The notes beneath the pieces are model-generated. The model did no database searches. It saw only the letters and a list, made by a program, of their open reading frames with translations, and was not told the origin of the DNA. Shown here piece after piece: positions 32,751 to 44,481 of a DNA stretch of 64,000 bases; the first letter of the stretch is position 1, and each line of letters begins with the position of its first letter. A program made the translations under genes and the position numbers. This stretch comes from Areca catechu (taxonomy: Eukaryota; Streptophyta; Magnoliopsida; Arecales; Arecaceae): assembly GCA_021397845.1 (NCBI GenBank), contig CM038046.1, positions 7,153,501 through 7,217,500 on the forward strand. The letters run 5' to 3'.

Positions 32751-34260
32751 ATGGCGAAGGGAAGAGTCCAGAACACCTCCGCCAGGAGAGGTCATTCCCA
32801 GTCCAGGTCCGAGGGACCTCCCAGGGAGAATGATGCCGCTGAATCCACTGTCACTCTGGGACAGCAGCAGTTCTAGACGCTCTTGAACCGCATCAACACA
32901 CTTACCACCACAGTTCAGCACCTTCAGGATGCGGCTAACCACCAGCAACAATCTCCTGCTGCGTCCCGCACCAACCACCAATCCGCTGCTGGAGAAGCCA
33001 ACAGCAAGGGATCCCCCAGCCCCACTCCTACCTCGCTCTGGAGACCCGAAGGTCTAAGGAGCCGGTGCCGATGGGAAGAGGGTAAGGTCCATCTCACCCT
33101 CCTCCGCTGACTCCATCTTTGATGGCGTTCGGCACCCTAGTGAAGTCCCGAGAGACTACACCAGCAAGATCCTATGCATGGAGGAGCGGATTGCTGAACT
33201 AGTCGATCGGTAAAAAGCTGATGAGGGGTAGGCGTACAACTCCCGCCCATCTTTTTCTATTGAGATCATGGGGGAACCTATCCCACGTCACTTCAAGATC
33301 TCCTAGGTGAACCCCTACGACAATACCACCGATCCGCTGGATCATCTGGGCACCTACAAGGCCCACATGATGATACAGGGCGCCTCCGATGCCCTTCACT
33401 ATATTGCCTTTCTTGCAACTCTTAAGAAGGCCACCCGGATGTGGTTCTCCGCCATCCGACCAAGTACGATCCACTCCTTTTCTCAGCTTGAAAAACTCTT
33501 TCTTTTCCATTTCAGGACTTGCAGTCGAATCCCAAGGAACACCGACCGCCTCTTCCTCATGCTGCAAAAGAAGGAGGAGACCCTCCGGGACTACATGGCC
33601 CGTTTTAACTCAGCGGCCATGAAGATCCCGGATCTGAATGAGGATATAGCTATGTTAGCCTTCAAGAGAGGGCTAGGCTCGTCTTGGCTCACCTTCTTCC
33701 TGGACAAGAAATTCCCGACAAGCTACTTCGAACTGTTGGCTCGGGTGCAGAAGTACGTCCTGGCAGAAGAATAGGCAGCGAGCCGATGCCAAGCTGAAAG
33801 GAGGTCGGCTTCCAAGAAGCGGAGCGATAAGGCTCCCGAAGTTCGATCCCCCAGCGACAGCAACAACTCGGCCCGACACCGCAGTCCAAAGTCGAAGGAC
33901 TTTCCCAGGGGGTTCGAAACTTATGCACCCCTCTCCCTTCTAAGGGAGAAGATCCTCCTGAAAATTGAGAACGAGACCTTCCTATAAAGGCCTCATTCGA
34001 TGAGGGGCCCCTCCACATCAAGGAACAAAGACAAGTACTGCCAGTTCCATCGGGACCATGGATACAGCACTAAAGAATGCTTCCAGCTGAAGGACACGAT
34101 CGAAGATCTGATTCGATGGGGGTTCTTGCATAAGTACGTCCGACCCCAAAGGAATCGGGCTGAAGCTTCAACTGCCAAAGACCCCCCGGAGGAGACAGAA
34201 TTTCCTAACCAGCGTCCAACCGATGAAAATTTTTGCATGCTGCACCGTTGGTCCAACTAG
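32751..34260 (+). pseudogene. gag of element 2, broken
   Basis: Starts MAKGRVQNTSARRG and soon meets a stop at 32874. The Retrotrans_gag capsid region is clear at 33307-33774 in another frame, with YDNTTDPLDHLGTYKAHM, MWFSAIRP and TLRDYMARFN. A second conserved piece at 34000-34100 has the histidine/cysteine block YCQFHRDHGYSTKEC, typical of Tat gag in place of a classic CCHC knuckle. Stops lie at about 32874, 33210, 33228, 33304 and 33772. Gag would form the particle that packages element RNA. Confidence 0.8.
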
Positions 34261-34284
34261 AGATATAATGAAGACCAGGACATT

Positions 34285-36264
34285 GTGAAGAGGTCTAGGG
34301 GCTCCAATGTAATCAGCTTCTCCGACGAAAACCTCTTAGAATCCCATGTCTCCGAGAATGATCTTGCAGTTGTGTCGGCAGTGATTGCCAACTATGATGT
34401 AAAGAGGATCCTTATTGATAATAGAAGCTCCATGAAAGTATTGTTGTATGATGCTTTTGTCCGAATGAACATGTCCAGGTCAAGGCTACATAAATCCCCC
34501 ATGCCGTTGACAGGCTTTGGCGAAAACTCCGTCGGAGTGGGAGGAGAGAACTCTGCCCGTGACAATCGGGACAGAGCCTTACCAGAAGACTCTCCCCATC
34601 AACTTTGTGGTCATACGTATGACCTCGGCTTACAATGCCATATTGAACCAACCAGCTCTCAACAAGTTCCGGGCCATAGTCTCTACCTATCATATGCTGG
34701 CAAAGTTTCCGACTCGGAACGGTGTCGGAGTTATGAGGGGAGACCGCAGGATGGCCAGGCAATGTTTAACTATTCAGGATAGGCAGTCGGATGGTTATTC
34801 TACTCTGGAATAGCTTGACCCCATGACTGAAGCCGATGGCCATGGCCAACCGGTCGAGAGGATCTTGTTTGTCTCCTTTTAGGAGGACGACCCCACCAGG
34901 GTCCTCCAAATTGGAAGCACTCTCAGTGAGGAGGTCAAGTTGGAGCTGATTGACTTCCTAAGGAATAACATTAACGTCTTTACTTGGTCGACATTAGATA
35001 TGCCAGGCATTCCGTCGGATATCATCACGCACCACCTTAAAGTAGATCCGACCTACAGGCCTATCAGACAGAAGAAGAGGAGCTTTGCTCCCAAAAGACA
35101 AAGGGCAATTGACGAAGAGGTTAAGAAGCTCTCTGATGCTGGCTTTATCAGAGAGGCCCATTATCCCGACTGGCTGGCGAATGTTGTAATGGTGAACAAG
35201 GCTAATAGAAAGTGGAGGATATGTGTAGATTACACCGACCTCAACAAGGCTTGTCTGAAGGATAGCTTTTCCTTGCCAAAGATTGACCAACTAGTGGATG
35301 CCACAGCCGGCCATCAGCTTTTGAGCTTCATGGATGCCTTCTCCGGCTACAACTAGATCAAGATACACCCGGAGGATGAGGAAAAGATGGCCTTTGTCAC
35401 TGACAAGAGACTGTACTGCTATAAGATGATGCCCTTCGACCTGAAGAATGTCGGTGTCACTTTCCAAAGGCTGATCAACCGAGTCTTCGAAGGATAGCTT
35501 GGAAGAAACATGGAGGCATATGTTGATGATGTGATAGTCAAGAGCCTCCACAAAGCCGACCACATTAGAGACTTGCAGGAATCCTTTGACGGATTGAGAC
35601 ATCATTGGATGAAGCTGAATTCTGCCAAGTGCACTTTCGGAGTGACTTCCAGGAAGTTTCTTGGCTTTTTGGTCACACAAAGAGAAATTGAAGTCAACCC
35701 CGACAAGATCAAAACTGTTATTAACATGGGACATTCGACCAACAAGAAACAAGTGCAAGAACTTACAGGCCGAATAGCCTCTCTCAATCGTTTCATTTTC
35801 CGGTCAGCCGAGAAGTCTCTACCTTTCTTCAAGACCCTCCGTCGATCGGACTGCTTCCATTGGACCAACGAGTGTCGGTCAGCTTTTGAAGCTTTGAAAG
35901 ATTATATGAAGAACCCTCCGTTGTTAGCCAAGCCGATAGAGGGAGAGCCATTATACTTGTACCTGTCGACGTCGGACGAGGCGGTAAGCTCCATCCTTGT
36001 TCGAGTGGGAGAAGACAATCAGCAAAGACCTGTTTATTATATTAGTAAAGTTCTCCACAATGCCGAAACAAGATACCAAAGATACATAAGCTTGTCTATT
36101 CCTTGGTCATAGCAGCCAAGCGACTCCGACCGTACTTCCAGGTGCGTCCGATTGTCGTCCTGTCCGACCAATCCCTTAAGGCAATCATCAGGAGCCCGGA
36201 CATATCCGGTCAGCTTGCCAAGTGGGCCATTAAGCTTGGCGAGTTCGACATCCCTTTCCAACCC
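34285..36264 (+). pseudogene. pol of element 2 (protease, RT, RNase H), broken and truncated
   Basis: Protease: VVSAVIANYDVKRILIDNRSS, where the usual active-site D-T/S-G reads D-N-R, then a frame change before TSAYNAILNQPALN. Reverse transcriptase: 34940 on, with KWRICVDYTDLNKAC, FMDAFSGYN and the catalytic YVDD at about 35521-35532. Stops interrupt it at 35356 and 35498. RNase H-type region: AFEALKDYMKNPPLL and RPVYYISKVLHNAETRYQ, then a frame change near 36085 into VIAAKRLRPYFQ, ending around GEFDIPFQP (36264). The integrase zinc finger and DDE core are absent. Several stops fit CAG-to-TAG changes. Confidence 0.85.
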
Positions 36265-36975
36265 TGGTCGGCAAAGGCTCTAAGACAGCCCACTTTCGAA
36301 AGTTCCACTCCGGTTGGCAAAGGCTCTAGGGCAGCCCACTTCTGAAAGTCTGACTCCGGTCGGCAAAGGCTCTAGGGCAGCCCACCTCCGAAAGTCCAAC
36401 ATTGGTCGACAGAGACTCTAGGGTAGCCCACTTCCGAAAAGTCTGACTCTGGTCGGCAAAGGCTTTAGGCAGCCCACTTCCAAAAGTCCGACTCCAGTTG
36501 GCAGAGGTTCTAGGACAGTCCACTTTCGAAAAGTCTGACTCCGGTCGGCAAAGGCTCTAGGGCAGCCCACTTTCGAAAAGTCCAACTCCGATCGGTAAAG
36601 GCTCTAAGGCAGCCCACTTCCGAAAGTCCAACTCTAGTCGGCAAAGGCTTTAGGGCAGCCCACCTTCGAAAGTCCGACTCCGGTCGGCAGAGGCTCAAGG
36701 GCAGCCTACTTTCAAAAAGTCCGACTCTAGTTAGCAAAGGCTCTAGGGCAACCCACTTTCGAAAGTTCGACTTCGATCGATAGAAGCTCTAGGACAGCCC
36801 ACTTCCGAAAGTCCGACTTCGGTCAGCAGAGGCTCTAGGGCAGCGCACTTCTGAAAGTCTGACTCCGATCGGCAAAGGCTTTAGGGTAGTCCACTTCCGA
36901 AAAGTTTGACTCCGGTCGGTAAAGGCTCTAGGGTAGCCCACTTCCGAAAGTCCAACTCTGGTCGGTAACAGCTTC
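36265..36975 (+). repeat. Tandem array of about 47-bp units in element 2
   Basis: About 15 copies built on GTCGGCAAAGGCTCTAGGGC and CCCACTTCCGAAAGTCCGAC. It starts exactly where pol similarity ends. Open frames on the minus strand through it are artefacts of the repeat. Confidence 0.9.
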
Positions 36976-37470
36976 AAAATGATCCACATGAAGATCTGGC
37001 TTCCCGTTTGGATAGGCCGACGGACCAACACTTAGAATAATCTCTAAGTGTCTGGGTTCGGACTGAGCTACTATCCTATGGCTACTTCAGAGGTCTCCCA
37101 TTCGGATGGGCCGACGGACCAACACTAAGAAAAATCTCTAAATGTCTGAGTTCGGACTGAGCTACAGTCCTATGGCTACTTCAGAGGTCTCCCGTTCGGA
37201 TGGGTCGTCGGACTAACACTAAGAAAAATCTCTAAGTGTCTGGGTTTGGATTGAGCTACTGTCCTACGGCTACTTCGGATATCTCCTGTTCGGATGGGCC
37301 ATCGGACCAACACTAAGAAAAATCTCTAAGTATATGGATTCAGACTGAGCTACTATCCTACAACTACTTCGAAGGTCTCCTGCTCGGATGGGCCAACGGA
37401 CCAACACTTAGAAAAATATTTAAGTGTCTGGGTTCGAACTGAGCCACTGTCCAGCAGCTACTTTAGAGAA
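36976..37470 (+). repeat. Tandem array of about 94-bp units in element 2
   Basis: Five copies, with CGGACCAACA at about 37021, 37114, 37209, 37303 and 37397. Each unit has TCTCTAAGTGTCTGGGTTCG and GAGCTACTGTCCTA. Different in sequence from the 47-bp array beside it. Confidence 0.9.
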
Positions 37471-37652
37471 CTTATGGTCCAATCAAGACGATCGTCAACA
37501 GTTAGAAACATTTTTGGAAGAAAGAGTTCGATCGAGATGACCGACCCAACATGCACAGAGAGACATACAAAAGCTTTAACCGAAAAAGCAATACTTCTAT
37601 TTCATTATAAAAAGGTTTCTTACTAAAGGTAGGTCAAACCTTTACAAGCAAC
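37471..37652. other. Spacer between arrays and antisense gene
   Basis: Short stretch with no gene; probably contains the 3' UTR of the antisense gene on the minus strand. Confidence 0.35.
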
Positions 37653-39776
37653 CTAGGTCTGACCCACAGAAGGTATAGATGGGACTTCGGCTTCGGTTCC
37701 CTCGGTCGTGCCCGAAGCTCCGACTAGGACATCTGCCACCCCTACATCAACTATGACCTGAGCTTCAACTTCGGACTCTGAAGGGCCTTGGGTCCCCTCT
37801 GCGTCGGCTGCAGCTCGAGGTTCGACCCCGCCATTGGTTGGACCCGCTTCTTCCTCCATGCCCTCCTCTTTAGTCTGCCTTTGCAGCTGTAGGAAGGCAA
37901 TATCCAGTTCGAGAAAGGTGTCGCCGACCTTTGCCAAGCAGTCTTCATAGCCGATGTCGTAGCCAACGGCTCCGGCCTCATCCATCTTCTCCTTAAAGTC
38001 GGAGGCTTTATACTTTTTGATGGCCTCGTCAGCTGCTTCGGCCTTCTGTACTTCAGACTCCCTGAACAGGGTCATGTACTTCCCTGCCATGGCCTGTTGC
38101 TCCCACCAGCGCTTCTCGTGTTCGGTCACCCGTGTCTCCTCCTTCTCAAGCCTACCAGTGAGGGAGCTCAACTTCTTCTTCCTCCTCCTTAAGCTGGCCT
38201 CTCGATCGGCTAGCTGAGTCAGCAGGTCATCCGCCCGCTTCTTATGAGCCTCAGACTTGCTCGACTGGTAGACAGCTCCTCTTCAATGGTCTTTAGTGCC
38301 ACCTCGGCTGTCTCTCGTGCCTTCTCAGCTCCTTTGGCCCTCTTGGTCGAGTACTGTTTCAAGTAAAGTAACTCGCCTAGGCCATCATCCATTAGCGAGA
38401 TATCATGTAGGAGCTACAAACAAAAGAACAATGTCAGTCAGGCACAAGAAGACAGAGGAAAATAGATTCAAGAGTGATGTACCTACCCCCATTAAGTTAC
38501 GGTACGAGCTCCTGGCAGCATCATTCAATGTCTGCCAACTCGACTCATTCCAGTCAGCATCCGTGATGATCCTCTTGAGCAGGTCTTTGCCTGCTCAGAG
38601 TTGTTGAGAGCGCGCCAGCACTGGGGCACCTCGCTGCTGCTTCGACCGGCTTCCCCCCGTCAGCTGTCCCTCCTTCGGCTACCTTCTCCCCTCCGATCGT
38701 CGAGCAAATCTCCTCAACTAGCTTGACGAGCAGTGAGGTCGGGCTATCTCTGTATCGGTCGGCCCCGATGGGTCCTCTCCCGTCCGGGCGACCGACTGCC
38801 TGACTGAAGATGAGGGCTCCGGCACCCTCGCCACCTGGCGCTTCGACAAAGGCACGTGATCGTCGGACTCCATGGAGATGATGGTGGTAGTCAGCTCCTC
38901 TGTTCGTTGCTTCTTCGGCCTCTCGGATGTCGACTCAGTGATCCGGATGTCCCTTTTCTTGGCCGCCCGTGCTATAATTGTCGCTCGGTTGGGCTTCATC
39001 TTATAACCTATCACAAAGCAAAGTCAGAGTTAGCAGCAAGGAAATAAAACCGACGAAAGACATGAAGACCTATGACAGTGGCTGCTACCCTATGTAAACC
39101 TCGCTGCTGGCTTATCCCAGCCAGGTAGAGGATTTCCTCTCGGAGCAAGTCATGCACAAATGTTGGGTCGTCCTCATCCATTTTATTGAAATTGACCTCG
39201 TCGGCCCTCAACACTCTCCTCCCATCCACAGCCTTCAGCCTTGGCTCCCTCCACATTGGTTCAAAGCCCCAGGATTCTAAGCTGTCTATGAAAAAGTATC
39301 GGAACTTCCATCCATGGATAGCCGACGGAAGCCCCCTAGTATCCTCCGATCATGGCGGGGACTGAACATCCACCACTCCTGGCTTCGGAAGTCCTTTTTA
39401 GAAAGAAGAGATTTGCAAAGAGAGACAACCTCGGCTCGACCCCGGCCCTCTGGCAGAGGACCATGAAACCGCAGATCACCCGAATACTATTCGGGGTCAG
39501 ATGCATTGGGGACACCCTATAAGCATTGAAGATCTTAACGAAGAGGCCATGAAGAGAAAAATGGAGGCCGGCCTTAAGATGGTCCTCATACATCGGGAGG
39601 GCTCCCAGATTCAAAGGACCATTCACTCTACCCTCCCGGTTCGGAATGGTCAGATGTAGGATGGAGGGAATATTATATATGACCCTAAGATTCTCTGCCC
39701 TCTCCCGGATCATTTCTGATGGGATGTTACCGGGACCTGGTTCCCTATGGTCAGAGCTCCGGCTGCCGAAGGCCAT
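37653..39776 (-). pseudogene. Antisense ORF of Tat element 2 (Transposase_28-like, coiled coil)
   Basis: Minus-strand gene starting MAFGSRSSDHREPG at 39776. The Transposase_28-like (putative gypsy-type transposon) domain is clear: LPMYEDHLKAGLHFSLHG, then NAYRVSPMHLTPNSIRVICG. The frame breaks near 39405 and 39310, after which RVLRADEVNFNKMDEDDP is still readable. An intron-like gap precedes a second exon starting MKPNRATIIARAAKKR (39014), a basic then acidic/Ser-rich region, and the C-terminal coiled coil (KRWWEQQAMAGKYMTLF, EKMDEAGAVGYDIGYEDCL) with an acidic tail stopping at 37653. Same order and strand as the antisense gene at 4633-7080. Role unknown. Confidence 0.75.
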
Positions 39777-40370
39777 TTTAATGGGGGTTGGAGGGGTGAG
39801 ATGGAGGAACTAACCTGGTAATGGGATTCCTAAAGGGAGGCGAGAGCGGCAGAAGAAGGAAGCTCTTTCTTCCCAAGTGCAGGAGCAGCGAAAGACCCCC
39901 TTCGGGCCTTCACCCCCTCCTTTTATAGCCACTAAAGGGCCGCTTCCTAGCATCCCTCGAGCGTCGTGATCCACCATCAGACGATGAGACTTCCCAATCC
40001 AACGGAGAAGTCGATGGGAGGCAATGAATCACGTCCAACCGCGATCCGTGTGATCGCCAAACCAGCAACGAATGAGCCGCTCCAGATGTTGTTCCAATCG
40101 TTTAGATCTTGCCACGTCGCCCATGTCGCGTTATGGATTGAAGGACGGGCATATCAGGCTAGCAGCCCATCATTGCACCCCAGCTGCATTAACTACCTCT
40201 TCTCCCGCCTCCAACGCAGTGCCGACACCTATCTTGAGCACAAGATTTCGGAGTGGAAAACGATCGGTCGCAGTGCACCGCATCAAATTTGTAGTCATCT
40301 CAAGGATTGGCGTATTAAATGCCAAATGATGCTCTCATCCTTCGAAGCTGCGAAATCTCTCGAAGGCCAA
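39777..40370 (+). other. Region between antisense gene and PPT in element 2
   Basis: No gene on the + strand. On the minus strand it is the upstream region of the antisense gene; GGCTATAAAAGGAGG lies on the minus strand at about 39919-39933, roughly 150 bases before its start codon, a good TATA-box candidate for that gene. Confidence 0.45.
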
Positions 40371-40385
40371 GAGCAAGGGGGCAAC
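40371..40385 (+). other. Polypurine tract of element 2
   Basis: GAGCAAGGGGGCAAC directly before the TG of the 3' LTR. Confidence 0.75.
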
Positions 40386-41366
40386 TGTTATACTCAACAA
40401 GCTCACCATCGAATCGGACCGCCACTCTTGCTGAGGTCCGATTGGATCGCTCTTACAGACATCCGGGTGACCTTCTCCTTCGAAGGCCAGACGGACACTC
40501 TTCTTCGAAGGTCCGACCGACCCACAGAAGTAAAGGTCCGAATGACCCACTTCTACTGAGGTCCGATTGACCCGCTCTTGTTGAAGGCCCGACGGACGCA
40601 CTCCTTCGGAGGTCCGACCGACCCACAGAAGTAGAGATCCGAACACTCACTTCTGCTGAGGTCCAGTTGACCCGCTCTTGCTGAAGGCCCAACGGACGCT
40701 CTCCTTCGGAGGTCTGACCGACCCACTAAAGTAGAGGTCCGAACGACCCACTTTTGCTGAGATCCGATTGACCCGCTCTTGCTGAAGGCCCGACGGATGC
40801 TCTCCTTCGAAGGTCCGACCGACCCATTAAAGTAGAGGTCCGAATGATCCACTTCTGTTGAGGTCCGGTTGGCCCGCTCTTGCTGAAGGTCCGACGGACG
40901 TTCTCCTTCGAAGGTCCGATCAACCCACTTCAAGGATAGTTCAGTGACTCCATAAGCCTCTTCTAGCTGGTATCAGAATTCTGTTATAATAGAACCCTGA
41001 TACATCAGCACCACTACTCCATTATTCCCACGAAGTCGCCCTATCTTGGCGTCACGTGGCCACTCTTCAAATTCTTCTAAGGATAGATCGATCTTTCTTG
41101 GCTTCACCCCTAACGCTTTTGGGTACTGTTTCGTGCCTATATAAGGTAAACCAGGGGACAGAGGTAGGGACAAGTACTCTCTTCCCGCTCCTTATGCTTA
41201 TCTCCATTTGATTCCTCCATTCTGTTGCTCTCAAGCTCCTGCTAATTTAAGCATCAGAGTGTCCCCGCCGGAACACCACCAATCTTTGGAAATTTTTTGT
41301 AGGAACCGGAGAGGAGCGCTCCAGCTATAGCCGACCCAGCCCGGTCCGGAAGAAATTGCAGCAACA
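40386..41366 (+). repeat. 3' LTR of element 2 (981 bp)
   Basis: TGTTATACTCAAC to GCAGCAACA; matches the 5' LTR throughout, with four copies of a roughly 100-bp repeat (about 40575, 40673, 40772, 40873). Followed by AGTAG. Confidence 0.9.
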
Positions 41367-41371
41367 AGTAG
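41367..41371. repeat. Target site duplication, right (AGTAG)
   Basis: Matches 31702-31706. Confidence 0.85.
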
Positions 41372-42590
41372 CATGCTGGTTGAAGACAAATTCTATTTTT
41401 TAAAAAAATATATATATATTGCACGCGCTAGCATGGGTTTATTGGATCCATCTTGTCTAATTGGTTTACATAGGATCCGAACTTTAAATATAGCACTGGT
41501 GATTTGGATCAGGTCAAGTTTGATTTGGATGGAGCATGATTAAAAAAAAAAAATTTGATAAAAGTGATTAATAAAAATTTAAAGTGAGAGTGAATCGATT
41601 ATAATATTTTGGTTTATATATTATCTTGAAACACGATCTTCGTAGAAGATAATTATGGAAGTCGCTCACCATATTTATCTTTCTATCATTAGTCATATAA
41701 GTGCATTAAATATGATGGATACCGGTCACGTTTCAATCAAAAACACAATCGATGGGAGACATGCCGTCAATGCAACCATTTGTCCTTGACATTGACCTTC
41801 GGACAACTTATTGTCTCTTATCACCAAAATATCATTACGGTCGGTCTATTTAATGTCTAATTTGTCAACAACCGTACTTACTTCCTACCAAAAACAAATA
41901 TATTACTGAATCCATAAAATTTCTTGAACTAACACATTTGTACATTAAGTACAATCAATTAAATGCAAAGTTGGAGTTCTTATTTTTCATTTTAAATTTG
42001 GAAACCATTTAAGTGTAATCATAGATTTAATCTTGCTCAATTGTTAAGTACAGCTTGTTGATTGCTGCATAGGTTTATTTGTTCGGAAAAGCACACATTA
42101 ATGAAGTCTCCCGCATTAACGCAAGGTACTTCATGCATTAATGAGTGGTTGTACAAGTTGGTGAAGTTAGAAATGATCAATTAAAATATCCTCCTACTTA
42201 GAAAGATAACAGTAAACTTATTTTTTTATTAAAAAAATAAGAAGATAAATCATGATATAATTATCTTGCATGTTCCGAAAAAAAATAAGAGAATGAAGAT
42301 AAAAAAAAGATCTTGATCTTTCATCAGTCATGAACTTCATGAAAATTTTTGGATTTAATCGAATTATTGCTTGAATCATGCTTCGAACCCGCAATCAATT
42401 GATAAAGCTACATATTAGCAGTATTCTATTCTTCTTTATTAGATTTCTATGTATCTTCTTCTCTGAAATCTTGTTTAAAGAAATTTTAAAAATGTAGAAA
42501 GGATGTAATTAAAAAACCCTCAAGCAACCTTTTTAACGTCTCAAAAGGTAATGTTATTAGCAACGAAAAATGTCTACATAAGTTTTCTTC
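41372..42590. other. AT-rich intergenic DNA
   Basis: No gene-like frame on either strand and no repeat structure that I recognise. Confidence 0.5.
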
Positions 42591-42591
42591 C

Positions 42592-42740
42592 TTTTTTTTT
42601 TAAAAAAAAAAATTGTGTTGAAAAGTTCATGCAAGGAATTAGTGGGTGGGTCTTGGTCACATGAGTGGTCCACGGAGACGCGAGTGATCGAACCCTGGAG
42701 TTTGTAAGCTGGCCTCTTAGCTGAAAGCTAAAATCCAAAA
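42592..42740 (-). mobile_element. Possible tRNA-derived SINE
   Basis: On the minus strand a CAGCTAAGAGGCC word (A-box-like) is followed by GGGTTCGATCAC at 42695-42684, close to a Pol III B box, and the segment ends in an A run at 42601-42592. Size about 150 bp fits a plant SINE. No target duplication found, so tentative. Confidence 0.3.
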
Positions 42741-43165
42741 GATGGGAATGGGTCCATTCCGGGCTGTAGACCGGGCCTCCACCACTACCTTTTGTTTCTT
42801 TTTGATAAGGCCACGCCCGATTGTCCATTTAATTAAAGTTAGTTTCGGATGTGGGGAGGCCGTCAACATTCGAGACTTCTTGTCGTCTAGTATTTGGAGT
42901 TGCTGGCGAGCACAATGTCGCGTGGGATGCACGTGGCTTGGAGACCCCGCCAAAGATGAACATTGATCCAGAGGGTTTGATATTGATACCCCCGGCTGTT
43001 GATTTTTCACCTATATTTTCCCAGACCTAATCCCTCATTCGAACCAGCTGCTCCATCTGATCTGGAGCACACTGCGCCATTATATAAAGCATGAACTATT
43101 ATTTTTAAGGTGCATGGTCAGGGGAAGGTGGGCTAAATTAATCACTGAAGAGAAAATGGATCAAC
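42741..43165. other. Intergenic, no assigned feature
   Basis: A 74-codon open frame (42742-42966, +) is present but shows no recognisable domain. Nothing else seen. Confidence 0.35.
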
Positions 43166-43214
43166 CAAGCTGGTGCAATTTCTTACCCAAAAAAAAAAAA
43201 AAACAAGCTGGTGC
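43166..43214 (+). mobile_element. Minimal LINE-tail insertion with perfect target duplication
   Basis: CAAGCTGGTGC at 43166-43176 is repeated exactly at 43204-43214. Between them is a 27-bp insert, AATTTCTTACCC followed by 15 A. The TTACC(C)-poly(A) junction matches the 3' end of the LINE (CTTTACC-poly(A) at 20973-20994). This reads as an extremely 5'-truncated LINE insertion. Confidence 0.65.
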
Positions 43215-43846
43215 TATTAATGGTAGCAAGTCTAGTGTTAGGTGACCCAAAAATTTCAGATACTTTAGTTGCTTGGAAACATTCTTTGGCTAAAGAAAAA
43301 ATGCTTTGCAGGCCCCTTGGCATATTTTTCATCCAGGTTTTCGCGAAGGGCCAAACGTAAAATGGATGATAAAGCCCCTTCATGAACCATCCTCTAGGAA
43401 AGAATGATTTATCTTCCTTTTTGATCGAATCCACTATTGGATGATCCACGATCATTCTGAGATATGTGCAGGAGATGATTGATGGAGTTTGGACTGCTTT
43501 GAGATCTGTTTAGGGGCAATCCAACAGTAGATTCATGCGAATGAAGGCGAATCCTTTTTAATCCTACACAAAAACCCAGTTTGACACTCATTCCGGGTAC
43601 GCTAAGGAGTAGGTTAAGCGGTACTTGTTAAATGGTCCCTCCCTTGATGGACTGTACTGGTGTGAATAGGATGTCCCTGTTCTTCTAAGGCATGTTTCTG
43701 GATGGAATGATGAAAGATGTGAAGGAAGTCTGATGTCCATTTTACTTCCATATTAAAACATCAAAGAATGTTTTCTTCATAATGTATTATACCTCAGACA
43801 TAGATAAGCTGTGAGAAGATGAGGCCTAGTTCCACCTCTGGTACTT
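43215..43846. other. Intergenic, no gene
   Basis: Only short, unrelated open frames; nothing recognised. Confidence 0.45.
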
Positions 43847-43896
43847 GGTTCTCAATTTGCACTCCAAGATTAAAAAAAAAAAAAAAAAGGTTCTCA
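43847..43896 (+). mobile_element. Minimal poly(A) insertion with target duplication
   Basis: GGTTCTCA at 43847-43854 recurs at 43889-43896 and flanks 34 bp: ATTTGCACTCCAAGATT followed by 17 A. The non-A part does not match the LINE 3' end, so this may be a tail from another LINE, SINE or mRNA. Confidence 0.5.
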
Positions 43897-44460
43897 CGGC
43901 ATGACCGTAAACCGTTCAAGTCCAACAACAAGGCATGCCTACTTTTATTATTAGGCCTTGTTGCTGCGCCTCTATCTGGATCGGGCACGGTTTGCTGTAC
44001 TGGAGAACTCTCCCCGGTTAACCTGCACAAAGTCTCCTGGATGTCGGAGGTGCTCCGGTGGGGAACACTCCGATGCTTAAGTTATCAGGGAAGCTGGAGC
44101 AACATAATGGAGAGAAAACGAGAAAAAGCAGCACGGAAAGGGAAGAGAGCACTTCATCTCGAGCGGAGATCCCCTGGGCACCTTTAATAGGTACAGAATA
44201 CTGCCAAAATTCGTTAGGGGACAGGCTGAAAAACTCTGATTTGCCCCTAAGAGGATCAGTGTGATGGCCAGATGGTATGGAGTCATGGCCATATCGTGGA
44301 GTTTGTTGCAACCGAATTTCGGTACCAGCTGGAAAGGATCTTCTGGAGCTTTCGAGGAGGATATCAGGCCGGTCGGACCTAATGGGAGTAGGTTGTCCGA
44401 CTGACCGGGTGGGGCTGTCAAGAGCTCTGAGGAAGCCAATGTGCGCGCGAGGAGGTGTCT
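43897..44460. other. Unclassified moderately GC-rich DNA
   Basis: GC-richer than its surroundings, with no protein I recognise on either strand. It merges into the repeat cluster at 44482-44680 and may be part of one old transposon. Confidence 0.3.
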
Positions 44461-44481
44461 GACGGCTCTTTAAGTTTCTAT

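Larger units (their letters stand above)
31707..41366 (+). mobile_element. Tat-type Gypsy LTR retrotransposon, complete ends, integrase lost
   Basis: Both LTRs, a primer binding site, a polypurine tract and a 5-bp target duplication (AGTAG) are visible. Inside are gag, protease, reverse transcriptase and RNase H in decayed form on the + strand, then two tandem arrays, then an antisense gene with a Transposase_28-like domain. That order (pol, then antisense ORF before the 3' LTR) is known from the Tat lineage. Integrase, which should follow RNase H, is not seen; coding similarity stops at about 36264 and repeats begin. It could have moved only with proteins from another copy. Confidence 0.9.

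Noticed and set aside
36326..37031. Minus-strand frames with SEVGCPRAFADRSQTF repeats
   Set aside because: Translation of the 47-bp array.
42742..42966. 74-codon + frame as a gene
   Set aside because: Short, no domain, no introns or promoter; likely chance.
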